51,215 nucleotides of DNA from the NCBI GenBank assembly GCA_045124255.1, contig JBGVLM010000038.1, positions 1 through 51,215 on the forward strand. Reading direction: 5' to 3'. This document shows, piece by piece, positions 33,092 through 40,776 of the stretch. Numbering within the stretch: the stretch's first letter is position 1; every line of letters starts with the position of its first letter. The notes below the pieces were generated by a model that did not search any database, was not told the DNA's origin, and saw only the letters and a program-made list of their open reading frames with translations. The position numbers and the translations under genes were made by a program. The stretch is from Eshraghiella sp045124255. Lineage in GTDB: Bacteria > Bacillota > Clostridia > Lachnospirales > Lachnospiraceae.

Positions 33092-33493
33092 TTACACTAC
33101 ACTTCCCTCTATTTCCTGTGCGCAGGAAATAACTTCATCTAATTCCGCTATCTTGGACAGCATTATCTGTTTCTTATTCTCGAGCCCCTCCAATTCTAAA
33201 AGCTTATCCTTAATAAGTTCGTCAAAGGAATCAATTTCAGCAAATTCATCCATTTTGGCAACCTGGGATGAAGATAAAATCATATAAGAAGAATCAAATG
33301 TTGATTCTATATTTTTCTTATTGTTCTGTGCTTCAGATATCAAAAGATTAATTCTCTCCATATCATTTTCAATTAATTTTAAGTCTGAATGAAAATTCTC
33401 TTTAAGTGATAATAAATATTTGCTAATTGAATCTATAGATTTCTTAACACTTGGCTTATGCACATTTGACTTCTTCACATTTGATTTTTTCAT
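33092..33493 (-). CDS. Coiled-coil protein, possibly DegS sensor-domain-like
   Basis: This 133-residue protein starts with a Lys/Ser-rich repeat (KKSNVKKSNV, about 2-11), followed by two predicted coiled-coil stretches (about 24-65 and 90-125) joined by an acidic loop. It has no membrane segment, His-phosphotransfer motif or ATPase motif. The C-terminal helix pattern recalls the N-terminal sensor region of DegS, which is cytoplasmic and coiled-coil, but the kinase part is absent. Together with the DegU-like gene that follows with zero spacing, this suggests a kinase-less pair. The similarity is by eye and modest. A simple structural coiled-coil protein is the alternative. Confidence 0.7.
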   Translation of the reverse strand: MKKSNVKKSNVHKPSVKKSIDSISKYLLSLKENFHSDLKLIENDMERINLLISEAQNNKKNIESTFDSSYMILSSSQVAKMDEFAEIDSFDELIKDKLLELEGLENKKQIMLSKIAELDEVISCAQEIEGSVV

Positions 33494-33555
33494 AAAACAA
33501 AAAACCTCTAATCAATATATTTTAATAATACTTTTCAAAAAACAATCCCGGCTCA

Positions 33556-34269
33556 TTATTTTAATGGTTCTTTTGAAGGAAGTCCTGCCTTACGTGGATA
33601 TTTTTTTGAAATTGGTGATATTTTCTTAATAATTACAAAGGTCCGCGTTATATCAGTATTAGGTATCGTATACGATATAGTATTTTCAACCTTTCCGCCT
33701 AATAAGAAAATAGCTTTTTTTGCATTTTCAATCTCTTCAGCACAGTCGTCAGCTTTGTATGCTATAAAATACCCTTCTTTTCTGACAAAAGGAAGGCAAT
33801 ATTCTGATAAAGTTGCAAGATTTGCAACTGCACGTGATACACATACATCAAACTGCTCCCTATATTCCGGCATTCTTGCATAATCCTCTGCCCTGCCATG
33901 AATTAATGACAATTTATCAAGCTCAAGCTCTGATTTAACCTCATTAAGGAATCCTATTCTTTTATTCAAAGAATCAAGCAGGGTAAAATCAATATCACTA
34001 TTAAAAATTTTGAGAACAATTCCGGGAAAGCCCGCACCTGTTCCGACATCTATGACGGATGTTATTTTATCAAAAGAAAATGCATTAATTACAGCCATAC
34101 TGTCAACAAAATGCTTAATTACAACCTCGTCATATTCCGTAATTGCCGTCAGATTCATTACTTTATTTTTTTCAACAAGGAGCTGATAAAATTTATCCAG
34201 CCTGTTTATCTGCTCATCGGTTGGCTCTACTCCAATACTAATCAGACTATTTTTTAATAAATTATTCAT
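33556..34269 (-). CDS. rsmG: 16S rRNA (guanine-N7-)-methyltransferase RsmG
   Basis: This 237-residue enzyme methylates G527 of 16S rRNA. It shows the SAM-binding DVGTGAGFPGI motif (about 73-83), LLDSLNKR after it, and CVSRAVA near 131-137, all typical of GidB/RsmG. The start lies one base after the mnmG stop, and the GGAGG site overlaps the mnmG end, giving coupled translation. Loss of this gene gives low-level streptomycin resistance in other bacteria. Confidence 0.95.
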   Translation of the reverse strand: MNNLLKNSLISIGVEPTDEQINRLDKFYQLLVEKNKVMNLTAITEYDEVVIKHFVDSMAVINAFSFDKITSVIDVGTGAGFPGIVLKIFNSDIDFTLLDSLNKRIGFLNEVKSELELDKLSLIHGRAEDYARMPEYREQFDVCVSRAVANLATLSEYCLPFVRKEGYFIAYKADDCAEEIENAKKAIFLLGGKVENTISYTIPNTDITRTFVIIKKISPISKKYPRKAGLPSKEPLK

Positions 34270-34270
34270 T

Positions 34271-36157
34271 TTACCTCCGATGCTGCTCCATATAAACTAA
34301 TAATACTGATATATCCGCCGGTGAAACGCCCGAAATTCTTGACGCCTGACCTATTGACCTTGGTGCATAGCTTTTCAGCTTCTGCTTTGCTTCAAGACGC
34401 AGACTTGTAATATCGTCAAAATTAATATCCTCAGGAATTAATTTATTCTCAAGCTTTTTAAAATGCTCAACCTGTTTTAATTCTCTTGAAATATAGCCTT
34501 CATATTTAATATTGATATTAACCTGTTCTTTTACATCATATCTGAGACTTGGTCTGTCTGCATCTAATTTTTCGAGCATATCATAATTAAGCTCAGGACG
34601 TCTAATCAACTCAGCAATACTTATTCCGTTATTCAACGGAGTACTTCCGTTTTCAATAAGGAAATCGTTAACCGCCTGCGTACCGCCGATTGTTACGTGC
34701 TTAAGTCTTTCAATTTCTTCATCAATCTGTTCAATTTTCTTAAGAACTGCGTCATACTGTTCCTGTGACAACAGGCCAACCTCATAGCCATGCTTTGCCA
34801 GTCTGATATCCGCATTGTCCTGTCTGAGTAAAAGTCTGTACTCCGCTCTGCTTGTCATCATTCTGTATGGTTCATGGTTCTCTTTGGTAACTAAATCATC
34901 AATCAGAACTCCGATATATGCCTCTGAACGGTCGAGCACCAAAGGCTCTTTACCAAGCACCTTCATTGCCGCATTAATTCCTGCAATAAGTCCCTGTGCA
35001 GCAGCCTCCTCATATCCTGAACTGCCGTTTAACTGTCCGCCCGAAAATAAACCTGAAATATTTTTAAATTCAAGGGAAGATTTTAACTGAATAGGATTAA
35101 TGCAGTCATATTCAATCGCATATGCATTTCGGACTATTTTTACATTTTCAAGACCCGGAACTGTTCTGTACATTGCATACTGAACATCTTCAGGAAGTGA
35201 GCTTGACATTCCTCCAAGATAATATTCATGCGTATACATTCCCTCCGGCTCAATAAACACCTGATGTCTGTCCTTATCCGCAAAACGCATTACTTTATCC
35301 TCAATCGAAGGACAATATCTCGGACCTGTTCCATGAATTACACCTGAGTATAAAGGTGAACGGTCAATATTATCTCTTATTATACTATGAGTATTCTCAT
35401 TAGTATAGGTTAACCAGCAGGACGCCTGTTCCTTCTGTATACTGTCAGGGTCAGTAGAAAAAGAAAAAGGAACTATTCTCTCATCTCCAAACTGCTCTTC
35501 CATTTTATTAAAATCAATACTTCTTCCGTCAACTCTGGCAGGAGTACCTGTTTTAAATCTGACCAGCTCTATTCCCAAATCTTCCATAGATTTAGATAAA
35601 TAATTTGCCGGTAAAAGTCCGTTAGGACCTGTATTGTAGCTTACATCACCATAAATACATCTTGCCTTAAGATATGTACCGGTACACAAAACTACAGCCT
35701 TCGTAAAATACTGTGCACCTGAATAAGTCTTAATTCCTTTGATAACTCCATTCTCAGCCATAAGCTCTGATACCTCTGCCTGACGGATTGTAAGGTTGTC
35801 CGTATTCTCAAGGATTGTTCTCATCGACTGACTGTAAGCCGCTTTATCCGCCTGTGCCCTCAAAGAATGAACAGCCGGACCTTTGGAACGGTTAAGCATT
35901 TTGGATTGTATAAAGGTACGGTCAATATTTTTGCCCATCTCACCGCCAAGAGCATCTATCTCTCTGACAAGATGTCCCTTAGAACTTCCGCCTATATTAG
36001 GGTTGCAAGGCATAAGTGCAATACTTTCCACACTTACGGTAAACATAATTGTTGATAATCCGAGTCTTACACATGCAAGTGCTGCTTCACAGCCCGCATG
36101 TCCCGCTCCGACAATCGCAACATCATATTCTTCTACAACATTCATTTTCTCTACCAT
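34271..36157 (-). CDS. mnmG: tRNA uridine 5-carboxymethylaminomethyl modification enzyme MnmG
   Basis: This 628-residue FAD-dependent enzyme works with MnmE to form cmnm5U34 in tRNA wobble positions. The FAD-binding GAGHAGCEAA loop is near 16-25. The conserved PCNPNIGGSSKGH stretch and the GGQLNGSSGYEEAAAQG segment are present, and the C-terminal domain is complete. The annotated ATG has AAGGAG only one base before it. Family alignment would also allow the ATG four codons later as the true start (36145). It follows mnmE by 23 bases and precedes rsmG by one base, in the usual trmE-gidA-gidB order. Confidence 0.95.
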   Translation of the reverse strand: MVEKMNVVEEYDVAIVGAGHAGCEAALACVRLGLSTIMFTVSVESIALMPCNPNIGGSSKGHLVREIDALGGEMGKNIDRTFIQSKMLNRSKGPAVHSLRAQADKAAYSQSMRTILENTDNLTIRQAEVSELMAENGVIKGIKTYSGAQYFTKAVVLCTGTYLKARCIYGDVSYNTGPNGLLPANYLSKSMEDLGIELVRFKTGTPARVDGRSIDFNKMEEQFGDERIVPFSFSTDPDSIQKEQASCWLTYTNENTHSIIRDNIDRSPLYSGVIHGTGPRYCPSIEDKVMRFADKDRHQVFIEPEGMYTHEYYLGGMSSSLPEDVQYAMYRTVPGLENVKIVRNAYAIEYDCINPIQLKSSLEFKNISGLFSGGQLNGSSGYEEAAAQGLIAGINAAMKVLGKEPLVLDRSEAYIGVLIDDLVTKENHEPYRMMTSRAEYRLLLRQDNADIRLAKHGYEVGLLSQEQYDAVLKKIEQIDEEIERLKHVTIGGTQAVNDFLIENGSTPLNNGISIAELIRRPELNYDMLEKLDADRPSLRYDVKEQVNINIKYEGYISRELKQVEHFKKLENKLIPEDINFDDITSLRLEAKQKLKSYAPRSIGQASRISGVSPADISVLLVYMEQHRR

Positions 36158-36180
36158 GCTCCTTAAAAGAGCCTTTCTGA

Positions 36181-37554
36181 TTATTTTCCCATACAGAATT
36201 TGCTGAAAATCTCATTAACCAAATCCTCCTCAACTGATTCACCTATAACTTTTCCAAGCTCGCTGTAGGCATTCATCAAATCAATTGTATAGAAATCCTC
36301 AGGCATTCCGTCTTCAATACTTCTTATAACTAATTTCAGACTTTCCGATGCATTATCAAGGCTGACCTTGTCCCTCTCATTGGAAATATATACTTCATCA
36401 TTATAATCTATTTCTTTGTTTGTGAAAAGTTCAACAATATATGTGGATAACTCTTCAAGTCCTGTTAAATCCTTTGCCGATACGGGAATTACCTTTGAAT
36501 CGGTAATTTTTTTAACATCCTCGACAGTTGTCACAGGAGTAAGGTCTGTTTTATTTAACAAAATAACTGTCTTATATTCCTTAATCAGAGACAAAATCTC
36601 ATCATCATTTTCATCAAGCTCTGTTGAGGAATCCACAACATAGAGGATTAAATCTGCTTCTTTTGCAATGGTCTTCGCTCTTTCCACACCGATTCCTTCA
36701 ACTACATCCTCTGTATCCCTGATACCTGCAGTATCAATAAGATTCAAAGTTATTCCGTCAAGATTAATCTGCTCCTCCAGAATATCTCTTGTAGTTCCTG
36801 CTATATCAGTAACAATTGCCCGTTCTCTTCCTGACAATACATTAAGTATGCTGGATTTGCCTGCATTTGGCTTGCCTATTATAACTGTTTTAACACCCTG
36901 TGTGAATAACTTTCCATTTTCCACGGTTTTTAACAAGTTTTCCACATTATTCACAGAGTTTTCCACAGTTATCAACAGTTTATCCCCAAAATTTTCCAAA
37001 GAAATATGCTCCGGGTCATCCAATGCTGCTTCAATATATGCTATTTTTTCAAGTAATTCTGCTCTTATTGCTGCTATTTTTTCGGATAATTTACCATTTA
37101 ACTGCTTAATTGAGTTCTTAAGTGCATACTGATTCTTGGAATTTATTATGTCAATTACAGCCTCTGCCTGTGATAAATCCATGCGTCCGTTAAGAAATGC
37201 TCTCTTCGTAAATTCACCAGGTTCAGCAGGTCTTGCACCGGATTTAAACACGGCGGAGAGTATTTTCTTCATAACATAAACACCGCCATGGCAGTCGATT
37301 TCCACAACATCCTCACGCGTGTAAGTATTAGGTGCTTTCATTACAATAACGAGAACTTCATCAATAATTTCATTATTATAAACTATATTTCCATAATGAA
37401 CGGTATGAGAAGCAACATTCGCAAGCTTCTTAGAATTTTTCTTTGATACAAATAACCTGTCAGCAACTTCAATTGCTTCAGGTCCGCTTATTCTTATTAT
37501 TCCGATACCTGAATTAGACATACCGGTAGCAATTGCTGCAATTGTCTCTTTCAA
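36181..37554 (-). CDS. mnmE: tRNA modification GTPase MnmE
   Basis: This 457-residue GTPase partners MnmG. The N-terminal formyl-THF-binding domain is at about 1-118 and the helical domain follows. The inserted G domain (about 215-375) has GKPNAGKSS, DIAGTTRD, DTAGI and NKTD, and the C-terminus ends in the CMGK motif. The start is TTG with AAGGAA seven bases upstream; no better ATG exists in frame. Codons for residues about 190-212 contain a run of TVEN/NVEN units that correspond on the other strand to DnaA-box-like sequences. Confidence 0.95.
   Translation of the reverse strand: MKETIAAIATGMSNSGIGIIRISGPEAIEVADRLFVSKKNSKKLANVASHTVHYGNIVYNNEIIDEVLVIVMKAPNTYTREDVVEIDCHGGVYVMKKILSAVFKSGARPAEPGEFTKRAFLNGRMDLSQAEAVIDIINSKNQYALKNSIKQLNGKLSEKIAAIRAELLEKIAYIEAALDDPEHISLENFGDKLLITVENSVNNVENLLKTVENGKLFTQGVKTVIIGKPNAGKSSILNVLSGRERAIVTDIAGTTRDILEEQINLDGITLNLIDTAGIRDTEDVVEGIGVERAKTIAKEADLILYVVDSSTELDENDDEILSLIKEYKTVILLNKTDLTPVTTVEDVKKITDSKVIPVSAKDLTGLEELSTYIVELFTNKEIDYNDEVYISNERDKVSLDNASESLKLVIRSIEDGMPEDFYTIDLMNAYSELGKVIGESVEEDLVNEIFSKFCMGK
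36917..36988 (+). promoter_or_regulatory. Cluster of DnaA-box-like 9-mers inside mnmE
   Basis: Six near-matches to TTATCCACA lie in 72 bases on the + strand. They are TTTTCCACG (36917), TTTTCCACA (36938), TTATTCACA (36947), TTTTCCACA (36959), TTATCAACA (36969) and TTATCCCCA (36980). Most match at 8 of 9 positions, and all have the same orientation. They are about 3.8 kb from dnaA. Confidence 0.55.
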
Positions 37555-37650
37555 AATTTCACTTCCTTAAATAATAACATAAATGTATTATAATTTTTTT
37601 TTGTAGAGGTGTAAAGTGTAATTAAATCATGTAATATCTGCATAAAAGAT

Positions 37651-37696
37651 AAAAAGTATCACTGATACATATATCCATATCAGCAATACTTTTTAT
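37651..37696 (-). terminator. Intrinsic terminator after jag
   Basis: On the - strand AAAAAGTATTGCTGATA pairs with TATCAGTGATACTTTTT. Two G-U pairs replace mismatches seen on the other strand, so the - strand is the functional one. It ends the rpmH-jag transcript before mnmE. Confidence 0.8.
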
Positions 37697-37705
37697 TCAA
37701 ATAAA

Positions 37706-38332
37706 TTATCTTTTCAATAATACAACTACATGTCTGAAAGGTTCTTCACCCTCACTCTTAGTGCATACATATTTGTCGTTCTGGAGAGCTGAATGAATAA
37801 TTCTTCTCTCATAAGGATTCATAGGTTCAAGAGAAACCGGCCTTCTTGTTCTCTTAACCTTGTATGCAATATTCTTGGCAAGGGATTCAAGAGTAGCTTT
37901 TCTTCTCTCTCTGTAATTCTCTGTGTCAAGTTTAACTCTGTAGTATTTCTCGCTTTCCTTGTTAGCTACAAGACTTACAAGATACTGTAATGAATCAAGA
38001 GTCTGTCCTCTCTTACCGATGAGAACACCCATATCATCTCCTACGAGATTAATATTAATGGTTTCTTCTTTTTCATCAATTGTCATTTCAACAGTAACCT
38101 TTAAATCCATTGCTTCAAAAACATCATTTAAGAAATTTACAATGCTGTCTTCCATTGTTGCTTTCTTCCAAACAAGGATTTTAGCAGGTTTGGTATTAAT
38201 AAAACCAAGAATACCTGAAGAACCTTTTTCAATAACTTCATACTCCACTTTATCACTGGTAGTCTGAAGCTGTACCAAAGCATTTGTTAATGCATCCTCA
38301 ACCGTCTTTCCGGTAACTTCAATTTTTTCCAT
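37706..38332 (-). CDS. jag: RNA-binding protein Jag / KhpB
   Basis: This 208-residue protein has the SpoIIIJ-associated layout: a Jag_N domain (about 1-50), a KH domain (about 75-145) with GVLIGKRGQTLDSLQYLV as the RNA-binding GXXG loop, and an R3H domain at the C-terminus (about 150-208). It is a cytoplasmic RNA-binding regulator linked to cell division and elongation in other Firmicutes. It follows yidC by 12 bases. Confidence 0.94.
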   Translation of the reverse strand: MEKIEVTGKTVEDALTNALVQLQTTSDKVEYEVIEKGSSGILGFINTKPAKILVWKKATMEDSIVNFLNDVFEAMDLKVTVEMTIDEKEETININLVGDDMGVLIGKRGQTLDSLQYLVSLVANKESEKYYRVKLDTENYRERRKATLESLAKNIAYKVKRTRRPVSLEPMNPYERRIIHSALQNDKYVCTKSEGEEPFRHVVVLLKR

Positions 38333-38344
38333 AAAACATCCCTC

Positions 38345-39613
38345 TTATTTACTATTTTTTTTGTTATTTCTTTCATTATAAAGCTTAACCATGTTAGCCT
38401 TTGACGCAAGACTTCCAGGCTTAGCCTCTGATGAGGAATTGTAATACTCTGTTGACTTCTTTATCTCTTCGTCCCTCTCACCTTTTCTTGCTTCACGTGC
38501 TTCAACCTTCTTAACCTCTTCGGCATAAGTTGATGCTCCGTTTACCATTTTCTTAGGCGGAAGTCCTTTTTTAATTCTTTTGGCATTAGCCTTATCAATG
38601 TTCTTCTGAACCATTTCTTCAACATTAATCTTATTCATATAATTGTTAATGATTAACTGCTGAATAATCTGGGCAACAGAACTAGTAATCCAGTAAATAC
38701 CGACACATGATGGGAATGATACACAGAAAATCGCTGACATGATAGGCATAACAAGATTCATCATCTTCATTGAAGCTGCCATTGGATTCTCTTCACCATT
38801 TGTCTGTACCTTATTGCGGGATTCCATAAGTTTGGCACTTAACCACTGGGTAACACCTGCAAGAACAGGTATTAACAATGCCCAGTTAAAATGTCCGTCA
38901 ACCGTAAATCTCCATCCCGGCTGCTGTGTAAGACTTATACCAAAGAAATTGGTATAGCTTATTAACTGGTCAACTGCTGATGAAATTTCAGAAGAAATAT
39001 TACTGAATGTATCCATCAGAGTATCCCACTGTGAGCTTGAGAAATTATACATTACATCGATAAGTTCATTTACGGTATCAATCTGCTCAGGCTTTGAAAC
39101 AAGACCTGCTTCAACCATTTTCTCAGCATAATCTTCTATTTCCATAACCTTATCTGCAATACCTGCACCGTTGTTAATGAATAATCCCTTAATCTTACTT
39201 ACATATCCCGGAATTTTGTAAATGACTCTGTACAATGCGAACATAATCGGAAGCTGAATAATCATTGTAAGGCATCCGCCTGTCGGAGAGGTTCCGTATT
39301 TCTCGTATACGGCTTTTGTCTCCTCATTCATCTTCATTATAGAAGCATTGTCCTTCTTATCCCTATATTTTTCCTGAATTGCCTGAATCTCAGGGTTCAT
39401 CATATTGGACAACTTGGAAAATTTCTGTTGTTTAATTGTCATAGGGAGTAAGATAAGTCTGACAATAATTGTAAACAGGATTACACAAATACCCAAAACC
39501 GGAAGTGATTCAACCGGTATTGCACTTACGACGATAAATAAAAGGTCAATTATTTTACCGAGTAACCATGCAATAGGCTTAAGGAATCCTGTTTCTGTAG
39601 ATAATAATATCAT
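38345..39613 (-). CDS. yidC: Membrane protein insertase YidC / OxaA
   Basis: This 422-residue membrane insertase has the core of the YidC/Oxa1 family: a first helix at about 10-32, a pair of helices around 35-60 with a cytoplasmic hairpin, and further helices at about 115-140, 235-255 and 275-325. The conserved hydrophilic-groove Arg appears in the VRLILLPMTIKQQKFS segment. The C-terminal about 90 residues are basic and cytoplasmic, as in many Gram-positive members, and may touch the ribosome. There is no lipobox at the N-terminus. AAGGAG precedes the ATG. It is in the rpmH-rnpA-yidD-yidC-jag block. Confidence 0.95.
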   Translation of the reverse strand: MILLSTETGFLKPIAWLLGKIIDLLFIVVSAIPVESLPVLGICVILFTIIVRLILLPMTIKQQKFSKLSNMMNPEIQAIQEKYRDKKDNASIMKMNEETKAVYEKYGTSPTGGCLTMIIQLPIMFALYRVIYKIPGYVSKIKGLFINNGAGIADKVMEIEDYAEKMVEAGLVSKPEQIDTVNELIDVMYNFSSSQWDTLMDTFSNISSEISSAVDQLISYTNFFGISLTQQPGWRFTVDGHFNWALLIPVLAGVTQWLSAKLMESRNKVQTNGEENPMAASMKMMNLVMPIMSAIFCVSFPSCVGIYWITSSVAQIIQQLIINNYMNKINVEEMVQKNIDKANAKRIKKGLPPKKMVNGASTYAEEVKKVEAREARKGERDEEIKKSTEYYNSSSEAKPGSLASKANMVKLYNERNNKKNSK

Positions 39614-39654
39614 ACTGTACTCCTTAATTATCCATATAGGACCAACGAATTTCT

Positions 39655-39867
39655 TTATGGAACAGGGTCATATCCTCCCTTTGCAAAAGGATTACATCTC
39701 ATAATTCTCCATAAAGCCATAAAACCACCTTTAAATGCTCCATATTTCTCAATTGCTTCAATTGCATACTGAGAACAGGTAGGTGTGTAAATACATACTG
39801 CGTGTTTTTTTAATGGTGATAAATTTTTACGATAAAATTTAATCATTGCAATCAGAACTTTTTTCAT
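39655..39867 (-). CDS. yidD: Membrane protein insertion efficiency factor YidD
   Basis: This 70-residue protein matches YidD: IKFYRKNLSPLK at the N-terminus, a CIYTPTCSQYA motif with its conserved cysteines, and a RCNPFAKGGYDPVP end. It is an amphipathic, membrane-associated helper of YidC. It sits in the conserved place between rnpA and yidC. Length is typical. Confidence 0.95.
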   Translation of the reverse strand: MKKVLIAMIKFYRKNLSPLKKHAVCIYTPTCSQYAIEAIEKYGAFKGGFMALWRIMRCNPFAKGGYDPVP

Positions 39868-39882
39868 ATAATAAAGTCCTCC

Positions 39883-40224
39883 TTACTGCGGTATCCTTAT
39901 ACCATGAAGCTTTGCCAAATGCATATACGCACTTTCAGTTTCCTTATACTTCTTGTCCTTAAGAGCTGCACGGGCAATAATTACAATATCGTATCCTTTG
40001 GTAATATTATCACTGTTTAACCGGACGCTCTCACGTATTAAACGTGTTAACCGGTGTCGGACGATGCTATTCCCGACTTTCTTACTCACAGATATTCCCA
40101 CTCTGTTAATATCCGTTCGATTCTCCAAAATATACATAATCAGATATTTATTAGCATAAGAACGGCCATTCTTATAAACATTTTGAAAATTTCTGTAATT
40201 TTTCAAAGACTCATATCCGTTCAT
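39883..40224 (-). CDS. rnpA: Ribonuclease P protein component
   Basis: This 113-residue basic protein supports the RNA subunit of RNase P in tRNA 5' maturation. It has the RNP motif region with KKVGNSIVRHRLTRLIRES (about 65-83) and the usual N-terminal YRNFQNVYKNG start. It lies 70 bases after rpmH, with a hairpin between that probably lowers its expression relative to rpmH. Confidence 0.95.
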   Translation of the reverse strand: MNGYESLKNYRNFQNVYKNGRSYANKYLIMYILENRTDINRVGISVSKKVGNSIVRHRLTRLIRESVRLNSDNITKGYDIVIIARAALKDKKYKETESAYMHLAKLHGIRIPQ

Positions 40225-40270
40225 GTACCCTTCCTTCTTCTGTTTCTACTATATTAATAAAATAGTAAAA

Positions 40271-40295
40271 CAAAAAGGCCACAACACCTGCGGCC
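40271..40295 (-). terminator. Partial terminator between rpmH and rnpA
   Basis: On the - strand GGCCGCA pairs with TGTGGCC (one G-U pair) around a 5-base loop, followed by TTTTTGTTTT. The stem begins at the last base of the rpmH stop codon. It probably lets part of the transcripts through to rnpA. Confidence 0.7.
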
Positions 40296-40429
40296 TATGC
40301 TGATAATACTTTTCTTCCTTTAGCTCTTCTTGCAGCAAGAACCTTTCTTCCGCCAGCAGTGCTCATTCTCTTTCTGAAACCATGAACCTTAGATCTTGAT
40401 TTCTTCTTTGGCTGAAATGTCATCTTCAT
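40295..40429 (-). CDS. rpmH: 50S ribosomal protein L34
   Basis: This 44-residue basic protein matches L34 over its whole length: MKMTFQPKKKSR at the start, VHGFRKRMSTAGGR in the middle and ARRAKGRKVLSA at the end. AAGGAGGTG precedes the ATG. The gene has its own promoter in the origin region and heads the rnpA-yidD-yidC-jag block. It is transcribed divergently from dnaA, as in most bacteria. Confidence 0.97.
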   Translation of the reverse strand: MKMTFQPKKKSRSKVHGFRKRMSTAGGRKVLAARRAKGRKVLSA

Positions 40430-40488
40430 TACAAATACACCTCCTTATTTGATTACATTATGTCCTTATATCATAGAACATCATTCTA

Positions 40489-40517
40489 ATTCTATTCAAA
40501 TTGCCTTTTAAAGTCAA
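40489..40517 (-). promoter_or_regulatory. Promoter for rpmH
   Basis: On the - strand TTGACT (40512-40517) and TAGAAT (40489-40494) are spaced 17 bases apart, about 60 bases upstream of the rpmH ATG. Confidence 0.7.
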
Positions 40518-40565
40518 GCAAAACATTAAAAAAATTATAATTTTATTTTTTTCGTTTACATAATG

Positions 40566-40661
40566 TTATCCACAAATTGTTGATAACTTGTGGATAACTC
40601 CGTTAAAAACCAGTTAAAAACCCTTCAAATTTCCCTTTTTAAGGCATAAAACTTATCAACA
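40566..40661. other. oriC left part: DnaA boxes upstream of dnaA
   Basis: The 347-base gap between rpmH and dnaA holds a perfect TTATCCACA at 40566-40574 (+) and a perfect copy on the - strand at 40589-40597. Near-matches lie at 40578-40586 (-) and 40653-40661 (+, TTATCAACA). The surrounding DNA is very AT-rich. The layout is that of the upstream half of a bipartite Firmicutes origin, and it also places dnaA transcription under DnaA control. Confidence 0.85.
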
Positions 40662-40701
40662 ATACATATTTTTTATTTTTATGCTGAAAACTTATTTAAG
40701 A

Positions 40702-40730
40702 TTGAAATATTGATTAAAATAAGTTAAAAT
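40702..40730 (+). promoter_or_regulatory. Promoter for dnaA
   Basis: TTGAAA (40702-40707) and TAAAAT (40725-40730) are spaced 17 bases apart, about 45 bases before the dnaA ATG. DnaA boxes lie just upstream. Confidence 0.7.
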
Positions 40731-40776
40731 ATATTAGTGGTAATTTGGATTTTTATTAAGATTTGGAGATGAATTA

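Noticed and set aside
36917..36988. The repeated TVEN units in MnmE read as a protein repeat expansion
   Set aside because: Repeat spacing in protein is irregular and the DNA-level box pattern explains it better.
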